64,000 bases of DNA. Source: Hanleya hanleyi. Lineage: Eukaryota > Mollusca > Polyplacophora > Lepidopleurida > Hanleyidae. Where the stretch lies: assembly GCA_036873755.1 (NCBI GenBank), contig JAVTVY010039331.1:1-64000 (forward strand), given 5' to 3'. Each line of letters starts with the position of its first letter. The stretch's first letter is position 1. Both the position numbers and the translations under genes were made by a program. Of this stretch, positions 43,100 to 56,560 are shown in pieces. The notes under the pieces were generated by a model that worked only from the letters and a program-made list of their open reading frames with translations, did not search any database and was not told the DNA's origin.

Positions 43100-44485
43100 G
43101 TTGTGTTGTTAGGCGTTTTTTCGATTTCTCTAGTGCTATGGCAAACAAACTGTTTGAGAGGCCACTGAGAATAAAAAAATTTAGGGCTAAATGCTGCTAA
43201 GCCTTACTGATATTCAAGCTGGATTTCGTAAAAATAGAAGTACCATTGACCATTTATTTAGATTAGATTTCTATATCAAGAATTCATTCGCAAATAATGA
43301 ACATGTGGTTTCTATTTTTTTATTTATTTATTTATTTATTTTTGTTATACTACTTGGAAATACGGGATTTTAAAAGATCTCAATAATATGGGATTAAACA
43401 GCCGTTTATCCATTTTTATATCCAGCTTTCCGGATGATAGATTGGTTGGGTACAACCATGTCTGCTCATTTCGATCAAGATCAAGGTGCCCCCCAAGGTC
43501 GTATTTTGTTCACTATATTGTTTAGTATCAAGATCAACAGCTTAGCTGAAATTTTGAATAAATCAATTGATGGTTCACTATTTGTAGATGGTTTCAACAT
43601 ATCGTGCTGTGGATAATTACAACACATATAAGGGAAGTGAGAAGAGGTGCCGATATGTTTAGACTTGCTTATATAACATTGAGAGAACATTACAACTTCA
43701 TCTAAATAGAACCAGAAATGGTATCTAGGAAATGGTTTCAAGTTCTCCAGAGCTAAGACAAATTGTATACACTGAAGTAGAAAGTATTTCCAGAACAAAA
43801 TGCCAGTACTTACATTAAAATAAATTGAAATCAAGGTAGTAAAAGAAGTCAAATTACTAGGAATATTGTTTGATCACCCATTAACGTACTTGTCGAATAT
43901 AAATTGCTTGAAAGCTAAGTGCACAAAAGCTCTTGATTTGTTGAGAGCAGCTGCCAGCTATAAGTGGGGAGGAGATCACCAGACGCTTCTCTATTTATAT
44001 CCATCACTTCTAAGCTAAGCTTGATTATGGCTCTATTGTTTACAACGGTGCAAGCAAATCAAACTTTGGAAAGCTAGATTCTATTTCCCATCAACGACTA
44101 AGATTTTGCCTCGGAGCGTTCAGAACATCACCTAAAGAAAGCTATATGTCGAAGCACATGAATCTCCTTTAAAACTTCAATGAATTAAACTAGCACTGCA
44201 ATATATCACAAAACTGCGATCTAATCGCTCAAATCCTGCATATAACTGTGTTTTCAACCCTGGTATGAAGTTTAGTCAAATTTTGCCTAACAAGCTCTTA
44301 CAAGTTTCACCATGGCAGTTAGCCAGACCAGAGGTAGATATTACAATGACGAAATATAAAGAGGCAGACACGAGCCATCCCGTGTATACACAAGAATTTG
44401 GTCTATTGAGAGAAAAATACAGATCGCATCGAGCTAATTATATAGATGGTTCTAAAGGTGGTGAGAGAGTAGCCAGTAGTTTGTC
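43100..44485 (+). mobile_element. Non-LTR retrotransposon (LINE) fragment
   Basis: Pieces of a reverse transcriptase in several frames: DIQAGFRKNRSTIDHLFRL at 43209, then QGAPQGRILFTILFSIKIN at about 43480 and ILNKSIDGSLFVDGFNISC (YADD-equivalent region decayed). The C-terminal part reads KALDLLRAAASYKWGG, SKLDYGSIVYN-like and MKFSQILPNKLL, with an RNase H-like YIDGSKGGER at the end. The pattern is that of jockey/CR1-type LINEs. An R1-like stretch interrupts it at 43613-43690. It is cut at about 44485 by the minus-strand gypsy element. Confidence 0.75.
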
Positions 44486-47400
44486 CTCCATGTCACCTGG
44501 TTGATTCTTCATCTTCGTTAGAGCGTTCTTGACGCACTGGGTGAAACGTTCTACTTGTCCATTTATTGCTGGGTGACCTGGTGCTGGCGTATAGAGTTCA
44601 TCTTCAGAAAGTGCTGAAACTGTTCTACTGCGAACTGACTCCCATTGTCAGTAACTATGTGCTCTGGAAGATAACATGTAGCACATATCCTTCGTGGTTG
44701 CTGCTGAGGTGATATTTTTCATGGTGACCACTTCAAGCCAATTGGGGCGAGCGTCAACTACCAGCAAAATCAACATTTATCCGTTTCCGCGGTGCCACTG
44801 GTCATTTCCATGCACTTGGTTTGGACGAAGTTGGAAGTGCTATGGCTTCCTGGCATTCACTGGAATCTCGGCCTATCTCCTCGATTTCGCTATCCAAAAT
44901 ATAGCGCGGGTGGCAGCTTTCGTCCTGACCATGCCTGAGTGCTCACTGTGCAACACCTGTTGTAAAGCTGACCGCATGTCGGAAGCGCTGATGGAATGAT
45001 AACTCGCGTTCCTCGTAGGAAGCATCCTTGCTCTACATTTAACTCAACTGTGCGGTTGAAGTACACGTTTTTCTCCTTTATTTTAAGATGGGATGATCAA
45101 CCTTCCATCACACATGCCAAGACCCGCCGTAGTATCGAATCTTTCTTGGTTTCGTTCGTGATACCTTGAGCTGTTATAGGCCAATCTCCGCCCACAGTCC
45201 TCAATAGAAATACAAGGTTTTCGTCTTTATTTGCAGTAGATGGGACGATGCTTATCGGAAGTCGTGACAACTCATCGGTATTGTCGTTGTTTTCTGTAGT
45301 ACGATGCTCAATATCATACTGGAAGGTGGACCAACAAGTAACCATCTTTTAATTTTTGATGCAGTCATCTGATGCGTTCGTTTAGCTGGAGGGAACAGAT
45401 GCAGAAGAGGTCGGTGTTCAGTCTCTAAAGTAAATTTGTGACCCAGGTACTGCCTGAACTTCCAAAATAACCGACAATCCCTCTTTCTAGATCTGAGAGT
45501 AGTTTTGTTATGCCTTAATCAGCCTGCGTGATGCATACGCAATATGCCTCTCTTCTCCAATAACAGTGTGCTAGAGAATGGCTTCCATATCATAAGGGGA
45601 GGTAACACATGAAAGTAAAAACTGTTTCTCTGAATCAGAATGCGCTAACTGTGCTTCGACTGTGAGATCCAGCTAACTATGTTAAAGGCTTCGTTTTATT
45701 TCCGAGAACAGTGTCAAGGGATCTTCTTTCTGAGAAGAATGCACAGTGCCGTCAGACGCGTCGCGAGATCTAATATGATTCTCATCAGATAGCGGTTCAG
45801 AAATCCAATATATGACCGTATTTCCGCTAAAGTTCTTGGTGCATGAGCTTTGTAGATGGCGCGAATCTTCTCGTTTGTTGGGTGTAGGTCATCCTTGTTA
45901 ATGACGTACCCTAGGCAGATAATAGATTTTAGGATGAATTTACGGATGGCCGTAGTCGCAGACAATACTCCTGCAGAGTTTCTAATACTTTCTCAAGGTT
46001 TCTCATCTGGTCATGCCTCGTCTATCCGGTCACAAGGATGTCATCCATGTAAATGACTGTGCCTTTTTATTCCCTTCAGAAAGGTTTCTATGTTGGAGCG
46101 ATATGCAAGAGGTGGGGAAAATTGACGACATTTGGCGACTAAAGAGCAACCATATGACTCTACAGGAAAGATTCCCTTCTATGGATTGTTGAAAAATGGC
46201 TGGCGCTGAACTGACCCCGTAGGGTAACCTAGTATACTGGTACAGTCCTTTGGTCTTATGTATCGTGCCAACACTCGTATCGTTGTCGATCTTCCGATAG
46301 GCTTGTTTCAAATCAAGCTTTGTGAATTCTTGACCACCAGTGAGCTCTGAGAAAAGATCTTCAATCTTCTGTATTGCATATACATCGTTGTTATTGATCG
46401 TCGTCTTATAGTCACCGCAAAGACGAACATCGCCTGAATACTTCAACACTTGTGGGATTTGGTTTAATGTCTCACTCAAGGTTATATCACTTATATTGTG
46501 ACAGCCAGGTTGGTTGGTGGGAAAAGCTGGTGTCCCGGAGAGAACCACCGCCCGTCGGAAAGTAACTGGCAAACTTTCACACATGAACCAGTGGGGCTCG
46601 AACCAGTGCCAGTTCAGCGGGGTGAGGCTAGTGATCACCAGCGAAACTCTGCCACCGAAGGCCCTTCAACACTGGGACTAAGGGTGTAGCACACGACGAG
46701 TGATTGACCTTTTGTGGAATTCTTTCTACTTATAACCTATCCGTCTCGTTCTCAACTTTCTCATGCATGACGAAAGGTATGCCACGTGATTTACAAAACA
46801 CTAGTTTTGCTCCTACAAACTGACTTTTTCCCCCCTTCAGATCTATTAATCCGTCAAAAAGAACAGTTGAAAGCTTCTGCTAAAGTTGTTGCACCACATT
46901 GTGCACGTTTATGTCTTTCCTATCATGTTTATCCAATATCCATAAATTCCAACCATTCCCGTCCTAGTAGAGATGACCCATTGTCTTGCTCTACCACTAT
47001 TGGGATTTACTGAGGACAAACAAATCCGCAAGACTCCAGTCGGTATCATCCTCATCATATTTCATCTTTTGGTATTTACTTTTCTTTTGACCAGATTTGA
47101 CCTGAAAATTCTTATCATGGCACGCATGAGCCATCTGACCCATTTTTCCACATGAATGGCAATTAGTGTTAATATATCGACAGTCAGGTGATTGATGCTT
47201 GCAAGAATTGCAGCGATAGCATGGTGTTTGTAGTGGTTGTTGCCATTTTCGTTGTTCTAGTAACCAGCACCTGTCTTTTTGAACTTACTGTTCTACGGTT
47301 TTTTGTTTCAGTAAAACTCGTTTTCACTTTACCAATGACGAAAGCGGTGGTCGACTGTTGGAAGTGTACTTTCTTTGTTTCGCCAGTTCGCCAGTTGCAG

Positions 47401-47650
47401 TCTCATGTGCCAGGGATATTGGGTAAGCCCGTTCGAATGTTAATTCGTTCGTTCCTTGCAGCAGACGTCGACTGATTGACGCGTTTTGCAATCCTGCTAC
47501 AAAACGATCGCGTATCCACATCTGTAAGTTGTTATAAAACTAACAATCTTCCGTTAGATTCTTTAGTGTGGCTATGAAAGAGTTAATGTCTTCATCTGCG
47601 TATTGCATACATCTGTTAAATCCGCGTCTTGCTGAAATAATATTTGGAGG
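44486..47650 (-). mobile_element. Ty3/gypsy retrotransposon, minus strand, decayed
   Basis: From right to left: gag end with zinc knuckles (CHSCGKMGQMAHACHDK at about 47164-47115). RT follows with VRLCGDYKTTINNNDVYAIQ, FTKLDLKQAYRKI and LYQYTRLPYGVSSAPAIFQ (46440-46180). Next come the connection LGYVINKDDLHPTNEKIRAI (45900) and YDIEHRTTENNDNTDELSRL (45320). Integrase remnants read IVTDNGSQF and GHPAINGQVERFTQ-like across a frameshift near 44560-44660. Many stops and frame changes; dead. An R1 fragment sits in the RT just before the catalytic MDD region. Confidence 0.82.
46100..46170 (+). repeat. Interspersed repeat R1, fragment in gypsy RT
   Basis: ATATGCAAGAGGTGGGGAAA to CATATGACTCTACAGGAAAG, matching 33672 and 48292. 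It splits the RT frame after the SAPAIFQQS motif. Confidence 0.65.
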
Positions 47651-47879
47651 TGATTTGATGTGATCTGATGGTTTCTTCTTAATTTCTTCTTAAGTTTTGT
47701 CAGCCACTTTTTTATGGCAAACAAATCGTGGACTAATTTGTATAACTCCCATACTATTGTCCCCCATACTACCGATCAAAATGTGTGTGCGTCTTTTTGC
47801 ATCTTTCGCATCGTTTGCTTCCATGTAGCTATGAATTCAGTCGCAGAAAATTATAAAATATTCCTTCTTGATGAAGATG

Positions 47880-48575
47880 CCAAAATTGAAAAAAAGAATT
47901 TGATGCCAAAGGTCATATATCGTACAGACATGTATCCACATGGGGTTTCTCGACTCTCTATACTACAATCCATCATCAGGACCTTATTGACCTAAGTGCA
48001 TTACTAGTATATGTGCAAGAAAACTGATCAGCGATATATTAATGTCCGAAGCCATAAAGCTTTATTTAGCTCTACTAAATAAATGGGATATCATTCATGG
48101 GATGTTCATTTATTTATAGAGTTGCTGAATTTCTCATTCAAAATACGTATGTCAAATTTGGCAACGTAATATAGCAACAGCATATAGGTATTCCAATGGG
48201 TACTAATTGTCCACCTCTGTTGGCTGACCTATATCTGTTTTCTTATGAATACGAATTTTATGAATTTCAAAAAACGATCAATTCAAAATGGAGCCATATG
48301 CAAGAGGTGGGAAAACTTGACGACGTCTGGTTATTAAAAAGCAACCATATGACTCGACACCTAACATTCAGATCCGAGAATACGGTGGATCCTCGGACGT
48401 AGCCTAAGTATCTCAGCCGCGCCCTTCCTTCTCATAAAGACAATATAGACGATATTCTCTCTGTGGATAATCGCTCTAGAAATGACACAGAAAAGGATAT
48501 ATAGCCACCTTCACTGGGTTTGAAGGGAACTACAGATAGCCCTAACGGCACATCATATTTAAACCTATATCTTTT
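47880..48575 (+). mobile_element. Penelope-like element RT fragment, split by R1
   Basis: Reads IGIPMGTNCPPLLADLYLFS at about 48183-48240, a motif I know from Penelope-like reverse transcriptases. After the R1 insertion come NIDDILSVDN (counterpart of the RYIDDVLSLNN catalytic region) and DSPNGTSYLNLYL. Several stops; dead. Confidence 0.7.
48292..48424 (+). repeat. Interspersed repeat R1, inserted in Penelope-like element
   Basis: CATATGCAAGAGGTGGGAAA through GTATCTCAGCCGCGCCCTTC; interrupts the RT between its GIPMGT and IDD motifs. Confidence 0.7.
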
Positions 48576-49686
48576 CGAGGTGATAGTTATCACCTTTTTC
48601 TGGCTGTGTAGCATAGCGAAATTGTAGCACATATTACAAAGACGTTGACTTCAAATGTATATACGTACATTCGATATATATTGAGCACATCACCGTAACA
48701 AAACACAAATTACAAACTTTCCTCAGACGATATTCATAGAAGTTTAATGTCCCCAGCGAACGAACACAGGGCATACTCTTAACTCGGAGGCTGAACATTG
48801 ACAGTCGTAGCAGGGGGTAATTATCGGGTTACCAGAGTGACTTAGTATTCAGCGACCAACCGAAGGCTCAAATTTATCTGAGATGGTACGCATAAAACGT
48901 AAGAGACGCAATCAGAGAAACGGATGGTTATCGGAATACCTGGGCAGAGTACACGAGTGATATTGTGTACATAGGTGACCTTTTCTGTGATTACGGAAGT
49001 TGGAACAACCATATCATCAAACTGGCCACCAGTTTTCCACTTTGAAATCATATTTTTCATTTTCACATAATATAACGTGTTTACGTGTAGATGGAGTTTC
49101 AATTGCAACGGTCCAGCGATATTTGAAAAATAGAACGCGCAAGAAATGTCGGAAAATAAAAATAATAGAATACCAATAATACTAGGTGCCAAATCTCCCC
49201 ATGTATTCACTGGCTATTAAACGATATACATTAAACTGCCATATTTTATAACGATTCCCCGGTTTTATTTTATTTTTTATTATATTCTCTTGTTTGTTTT
49301 GTTTTGTTTTGTTTTGCTTTGTTTATTCATTCGCCAGATAAGTACATATAACATAATTTAAACAAGATGTACATAATATATCATTAATCTGATGGAATGA
49401 AAACCCCATAGGGCTTGTATTATTCCTTAATACATTTCAATGTATAGATAGAAAGAATCTGCTGAATATATGAAATTATGTTTGAAAATTGTCAATAAAC
49501 GTATTGTAGACGGCGAATAAGCGAAAAAAAAATTATTTTCAACATATTCAGTGCACCTGATTGCTGTAACTTAAATTTCTAGTTGGTGAGTGAATTATTA
49601 TCCAGAATATATTCTTCTAATTTAGGTTCAAACAAAGATATCGAATCGCAAGTTTTCAGGAGTTAGGGTAATTTGTCCCATTCTCG
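48576..49686. other. No gene recognised
   Basis: AT-rich with a (TGTTT)n stretch near 49290-49320. Confidence 0.5.
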
Positions 49687-49767
49687 TGGTCTTTGGATTA
49701 TGGACGCGGATATTCTCTAATGGACGACGGCTGGATTATGAATGACGGACTAGACGCTTGTAATTAA
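49687..49767 (+). repeat. Interspersed repeat R2, 3' fragment
   Basis: GGTCTTTGGATTATGGACGC to GACGCTTGTAATTAA; the last 80 bp of R2. Confidence 0.75.
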
Positions 49768-50030
49768 GTTTTACAGTATATAAAGATAAATCAGTTCGAA
49801 AGAACGGCCGATATAAATTTTCAGAATTAACACGGGTTGGATAATAATGTACTTCAGATTGTTTTGTAAAATAAGTTTGAAATTGAAGTGGGAGTAAAAA
49901 GTGGACTAAAATCAAATCTACAACGCGAGTAGGGCTTTACAAGCATAAATTTTGTCTTGTCCAAATTTAAAGACAAAATATTACCAGCAAACCAGTTGCA
50001 GGTCTACATAAGATTAAGTTCCTGGTGCCT
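49768..50030. other. No feature recognised
   Basis: AT-rich spacer between the R2 fragment and the LINE fragment. Confidence 0.4.
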
Positions 50031-50200
50031 GGTTCGAAGAGTTGATGTGGATCATTGCTAGAAAGTAATACACTTGTGCCATCGGCAAATAAGATTACTC
50101 TGAGATTATTTATAGTTTCTTGCAAGTCATTGATGTAAAGTAAGAATAATATTGGGCCTAGGATGGAACCCTGAGGGATTCCACAGGATACCGGTGTACG
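50031..50200 (-). mobile_element. LINE reverse transcriptase fragment, minus strand
   Basis: Minus strand reads CGIPQGSILGPILFLLYIND and RVILFADGTSVLLSS, the GxPQGSxLGP and FADD (here FADG) regions of a jockey/CR1/RTE-type LINE. A different family from the plus-strand LINE beside it. Confidence 0.75.
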
Positions 50201-50389
50201 CGAGGAAATTCGCGTTTCTAGATGTACCTAGAACTCGACGCCTGCGGCGTCTCGTCCAATACGGACTTTCAACCCAACGTAGACTCGTACAATAAAACTC
50301 CATATTGGATTCAACATTGTATAATAACCTCATATTATTGGATAGTGCTAAAGCCACGTTCCCGAAGAAGGTATTCAAGAGAAGGATAC

Positions 50390-52650
50390 ATATAAATTCT
50401 TCATATCCAGGGTATAACGGTGCTTGCTTGAAGGCGCGAACAGCTTATCAAAGAGCTAGAAGGAGGTATCATCGATCTAAATAAAAAACTGACCAAGATG
50501 ACATGGTTCATAAAAGTAAAGTTTACAAAAGATCACTCAACAAGGCTAAAAAGAAAGACAATTCCAAATTTATTTCGAAACTCAGACAGTTGAGAGATAA
50601 ATCCCCCAAGTTATATTGGAATATTTTTAATAATCGAAAGAAAAATGATCTCGCAACTACTCCAATTGATCTTTTCAAACAATTTAAAGAATTATCAGAT
50701 GGCACCCTTGACGATAACGAAAATGATTTTCTCGAGATTCCATTATTGGATGGTGATGTTACATTAAATAGGGAAATCAGTGAAGAGGAGGTTAGGAACT
50801 GTATACATTCCATCAGAAATAACAAGTCTCCAGCATTGATAAACTAGTAAATGAATATATAAAGAGCTCGTGTGAGCTTCTTTTGCCATTTTTTGTGAAG
50901 ATATTCAAAAAGCTCTTGAAACTGGTGTTATTCCACAAGATTGGATTCTGGGCCTCATTATGCATATATATGAGGAAGAAAGGTGATCCAACAAGTGCGG
51001 ATAACTATAGAGGTATAACACTTTTTAGTTACTTTCTAAACTATTTACTAGAATCTTGTAAATCTCTTTTATCACCATACTAAGGGAAACTTTTCTGTCT
51101 TTTCGTCCACTATAATGAAACGTTCGACTATGTATGGAGGCCAGCGTTATGGCACAAACTTATTTTGAATTGTATTAGTGGTAAAGTTTTTAATGTGGTC
51201 AAACAGATGTATCAAGATGTGAAATCTTGTATAACCAATCTGACTTTTTTGTTAGCACAATCGGTGTAAGGCAGGGTGAAAATTTCTCGCCTTTCCTTTT
51301 TGCCTTGTTCGGGAATGATTTGCAGGACTTTTTGCCTAATAGAGGTTGTAAATTCATTGATTTCCATGACGACACAATCGATAGTTATTTGCGTTTATTT
51401 GTTCTTTTGTATGCAGATGACACACTGATTCTGGCAAACTCAGCTACCTCCATTCAGAAGGCTATTGATGTGCAAAATGAGCTTCAACTCAAATTCTTTA
51501 AGTATATTCTTAATGTTAGGACATCTACCCAGACTATGAGAATGTATGGTGAATTAGGTAAATTTCCTGTTATATCAGTGTTAAGACTCATCTCGTGTCC
51601 TTTTGGGCCAAGTGGATTGGTGGCTCTAACAGCAATAAACTGTCAAATATATTCTACAATTGTATGTATGAATTGTCTTTTAGTGGTAAATACGACTCTC
51701 CATGGTCAGAATCTGTCAAAAATATCTTGAATGAATGCGGTTTATCCTACATCTGGCTGAGGCAGGAGATACCTAACGGGTGGAATGGTTGAAGCACACC
51801 GTCAAGAATACGTTACCTGGCCAATTTAGGCAAGACTGGATAACGCATATTGTTAATTAAGGCTCTAGTTATTTGTATCGGACCTTTAAGGAATCTCTTG
51901 TTTTCGAGCCATATCTAGTACGACTTCCCAAACCCAATCGCGAAAATTTTATGTAAATTCCGTCTTGGCAACCATAGACTGCCTGTTCAAGTTGGTCGTT
52001 TTTACGGTGTTAGTAGGGCTGAACGGAACTGCACGTTGTGAGACCAGAAGAAGTTAGTTGATGAGTATCACGTTATCATTGAATGCACTAATCAATTGGT
52101 TGTTGACGCCAGGATCAAACACTTGCCATCTATTTTTTTTTTTTTTTTTTTTTTTTTTTTGTCTTGATATCAGTTTTTTGAAGTTTGTATCTCCGGTGAA
52201 AACGAAAATGCAATAGTTTGTTTATATTTGTCAAAATTCCTATCCCTAATAAGCAGACTTTGCTAGATCATATTCCACTATGTAGATCTGATATTTCGTA
52301 GTATCAAGATATTAGGGTTGATTTTGCTTTGTACAGCTGAAAATCTTTGAATTGTAAACTATTATATGTGAGAGGAAATATCTTTCCGGTAAATTTGATT
52401 TTTTGGTGACTGTGTAGTTTGCCATTGCTATGTGTACTGAATGCGCAAAGGTCAATCTAGGTAAACCGAGATGGTAAATCAGGGGAATATTCCGTGATAT
52501 TTTATATACTTGAAATAGTATTAATAATACTAGTATTGTATTAGTTTCTTTGTATTATATATCTATGCATGTACTGTGATACATTATGATGTTGTTCTCC
52601 ATACTCTGCTAACAACAGAGTCTGAGCTAAATAAAAATAATCTAATCTAA
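50390..52650 (+). mobile_element. Non-LTR retrotransposon (LINE), decayed, with 3' tail
   Basis: N-terminal region: ACLKARTAYQRARRRYHRSK, then KAKKKDNSKFISKLRQLRDK and SPKLYWNIFNNRKKND. Connection helix EISEEEVRNCIHSIRNNKSP. RT core with ADNYRGITLFS, GVRQGENFSPFLFALFGNDL and the catalytic LLYADDTLIL at about 51402-51430. A C-terminal region and a long T run (52131-52160) follow. It ends in AATAAAAATAATCTAATCTA, where segmental-duplication unit 2 begins. Several frameshifts; dead. Confidence 0.82.
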
Positions 52651-52730
52651 TCGTTATCTCCAGCCGGTGCTAAAGTACATATATCTCACCTGGTCGTAGC
52701 TGTAGATCCAGAAGGAATTTACGGCTCAAG

Positions 52731-52881
52731 ATGTCTGGATTAAAACACGGAGAAGATTATCACACATTCTTCGATCCCAAAGCTTATTTACAAACCTATG
52801 CTAGCTCTGTGGAGACGAGCACTGAGGTTGGCAAAGGTACCATGTTTCTTCTGGATAGACTACACGAGATATTTAACTCAG
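52731..52881 (+). pseudogene. NNMT/PNMT-like methyltransferase copy 2, exon 1
   Basis: Differs from copy 1 exon 1 at few residues (MSGLKHGEDYHTFFDPKAYL, ending LDRLHEIFNS). The donor TCAG|GTATGT is kept in phase 1. The exon itself is intact, but the gene carries a nonsense codon in exon 3, so it is labelled a pseudogene. If transcribed it would make a 144-residue fragment with the SAM motif I but no C-terminal domain. Confidence 0.85.
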
Positions 52882-52989
52882 GTATGTTGCAAATTCAAGG
52901 ATCAGTCATCTATAGTCCCAGTAGTGGGACGCGAGACAGGCAAATAATCGTGACAAGCCGGACAAAAGCATCATTTTTTCACACAAACT

Positions 52990-54950
52990 TTATATGAGGT
53001 GGGTCCAAGCCTAGAAAGTTGAAAATGTACACACTACATCTTTGGGTCAAACTCGACCTGAATAGGTAAAAAAATGTACAATGTCTGCTCACATTTACGT
53101 GATATTAGAAAAAGACCTTTAAAAAAAGTATATTTATCTTTATTTTTCATTATTATTATTATTTCTGCTTTTTTCGTCCACCTCAACTGCCCTGCATATT
53201 ACGAAATAAATATTTGAGGTGAAATAAAATGGCATGCGTGTACAACTACTTCCGTTATACAAAGTATGCATGTATTCTCACATGAAAATTGATTATATTT
53301 ATAGTATGACGTTTTCGTCACTTTAAGTGTCTGTTGTACAGTAGCATGAGATTTTATATTTTGTAAATGAAAAAGAATCGCACATTGTTATATTGCAGAC
53401 GAGGTACAGTTGTATCAAAGGATTTTATAAGCTGTATTTCAATCTCACGGCTACTGCAGTGTGATCTACAAATATGGTTTATCATGTGTGTAATCCATCA
53501 TCCTTATTGCATAAGGAAATTTGTTGTATTGAATGGAAGTAAACATGCATGTACCACATATGTAAAGTGTGTACGTTAACAGATCGTTCTACCAAACAAC
53601 TAGTCTGTCGGTAATGTCTGGTGGGATGGTAAACCCATATAAATATCTGATCCATAATATATTTTTATAACCATATATTCTATATATATTTTCATCCGCC
53701 ACATTATTAACGAATACAAACTTTGTTTGACAAGTTTGCCAATGTTTGCGCGTTTTCCTATTGCCCCGATTGTCGAAACACATTCCAGTGTTTATAAATT
53801 TATACATAATTTAAACAATAGATCTGAATGAGTATATTCCCTAGTGTTTTCCCCAATAGCATCAGATAGTGCCCTCAAAATCACTGTTTATGACATATAA
53901 ACTGTCGGTGGTACTTAGGTTGACTCGACCAGATGTTCATGCTATATGATTATATGCATTGTCTGGGCGTTGTTGAAAATAGAACGTCCTGGATTCGGCT
54001 ACAGTGTAGAACAACCCATGATATAGTATGTAATAGTATGTAATAGTCAAATGATGAAAAGAGACAATGTATGACAAATATTGACAATATATTGTACTCG
54101 AGGGGGCAATATCGCGCCAATACTTGATATACATTGTCGTATGTCCACCATGTAACTGTTTTATCCAATGATCATCCGAGCATTTCGGGTGAAGCTCCGC
54201 CTCTTTCGATCTAATCCGAGAAAAGGAGGTGAGCTGTGGTATAGTTCAAATACACCATATGCGGTATTGAAAATGCACCACGGGTGACTTGTGTAGTGAA
54301 TACAATTAAACGATCAAAGGAAATTCGAGGAGTCGTTGGATAGTTTGTGCGGTATAACACCACTGTACAAAGATCAAGTCACATTCCTCGTCTTGCCAGT
54401 CACGACAGAGTAGCGTCCCTCAGACCATTCATAAAGAATATAGAGAACTGCAGAATTTCACGGTTTTCGTATATATACTGACTGAGAAACCCTACAATGT
54501 GCCAAATTAACCCTGTTATTAAATGTATTTGTGTTGTAGTATATTAATCTATTCAATTGTTTTGTACCACCAGGCAGGAGTATACAGTAGTAAATTCCAT
54601 GTACATGTAAGGGTAATACTTAGTACCGCTCTGAGATGTTAGTCACCTGGGGGCGAGTTGACCCTGTGTGGCTCCGTACTAGTCACGTGATGACGACCTC
54701 CAGTCTTCTGTAAATTTCCTCATTTATTATGATTTAGATTTATACGTTTTAGCATTATTACCAAATTGATAATATTGCTATTACACATTCCTATAACTAA
54801 GAGCATGAATATAGTAACTGATACTTTCAACCATATCCATAAAAACCGAAAAAGAACATGATGTAATGTTATATTATGAAATTCATAAATATCTAGATTT
54901 GTTACAATTATCAGTTGATCTATCTGTAATATGTTTACTGTTCATCTCTA
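52990..54950. other. Intron 1 of copy 2, no gene recognised
   Basis: AT-rich, short open frames only. Confidence 0.5.
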
Positions 54951-55599
54951 TGAAATTGTAATAGACAATTATACTACGGGCACATCCATAACGCATTGAT
55001 CTTTGGATACATTCATATTCTGGTATTGATATTCGTGTAACGAGTGGCTCAGTTGAATTTGCTAGAAGTTGTCATACTAGTAATGATTTGTTAATCATGT
55101 TATAATAATTAGGTGAATGCATCCTGACAAATGTGTTTTCCTTTTGTTATATGTCTCTTCTTCGTCCTTCCGCTTGAATAAACTGTTGAAATCAAGAAAC
55201 AGTCGTAGCAAATCAATCCCCTCTTACATTCTGGTGTCAGAAGTGGGATGATGAAAAGGGTTTGAACAACAGAAGGAACCCCAGGCTGACTGTTAAAGCA
55301 GATAGTAAAACGCTGTTTCTGCCACATTCTCCATCACTGAAACAACGATGGCGGATGCAAGAATAGACGGACTTTTTAAACAGTTAGGGAACCTAAGATT
55401 GAACGTTCAGGAGCAGGAGGCTGGCCTAAAAGCTAAAGAGAGCAAGCCCCTAGTGCTGGCGACAGGTCGCCAACTTACGCCATTCAAGAATAAACCAATA
55501 AACACCGGTGATATCTCTTTGGAAAAGTGGCTAACGGACCTAAAGTGTCCCTAATGCATAGTGGCGGTCACAGGGCCATATAGATCATCATTTACCAAC

Positions 55600-55760
55600 A
55601 GATGGCTTCATAGGTCTATCAATTCATCGCTCTGAAATATTTGTATCTAATACCGCTCAAGACGGTGCTAGAGGCCGTGTGGTCATGTCATTCACTATGT
55701 CAACATTAACATCTATAATAAAAGCGTGGCTGGGATACAAATCATCACAGGGAGGATCTC
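55600..55760 (-). repeat. Interspersed repeat R1
   Basis: Inverted: ATTTGTATCTAATACCGCTC, GAGGCCGTGTGGTCATGTCA and AAAGCGTGGCTGGGATACAA. The same end of R1 lies at 29850-29895 in the sister gypsy element, which suggests an insertion before the segmental duplication. Confidence 0.75.
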
Positions 55761-56560
55761 ACCGCGGGAGCTGACTTATTTGATGCGAATGGTCCATTCC
55801 TACAGAGAATGATGGGGACATGTTCATTGGACATAAGCGGAGTTGAGCTTCGAATTCTTACCGACACTGGTACCTAGATTTCCACTATAACAGAAACATT
55901 CTACAGGGAATACTTGGAATGACTGGAGCTGATAGATGTGGGAAAGTTAATCCGAATAACTGCTACGAATGGACAGGATATTCCTCAGCTGAGCTACCTA
56001 ACCTTAGATATACAGGTTTTCGGACAAAAAGCAAGAAACATTGGTCAGACGTGCACAATTGTTTAGCATTTTATGAGTAAATCTCAGTCTCCAGTCAAAC
56101 TATCATGAAGGTTAGGGTAACAGGAAGGAAGCCAGTCCTCATTCCTACACGTTTATTTCAGGTGGTGGGTGGATGGATTCAGGGAGAGAGAGAGAGAATT
56201 AAGGTTTAACGTCGCGTTCAGCAATATTTCAGCTATATAGCGACCATCAAAGGTACCAAAAACAGCTATCCGCCGGTACCTAAGCAGTGGATGTTCGGGG
56301 AAAGTTCCTTTTCAAGTTGTTAACTTCAGTGATAGTGACATTTAATTAAGACATAAGAATCCTATTGGCATCCTGCGTTATGCTGAAGTCGAGCCAACTA
56401 TTGACGTAGTGGATGTCAGTAGTGATGAAACTACTGCTGACTCATGCCGAGCAGTCTGAGACAAAAGCCGAACTGATAAACAGCCTGGTGAAGTGCATGG
56501 ATATGAGTGGCCAACTGTACCAACTATCAAAATTGAATGAAGTCATTTGAAAACATTCAA

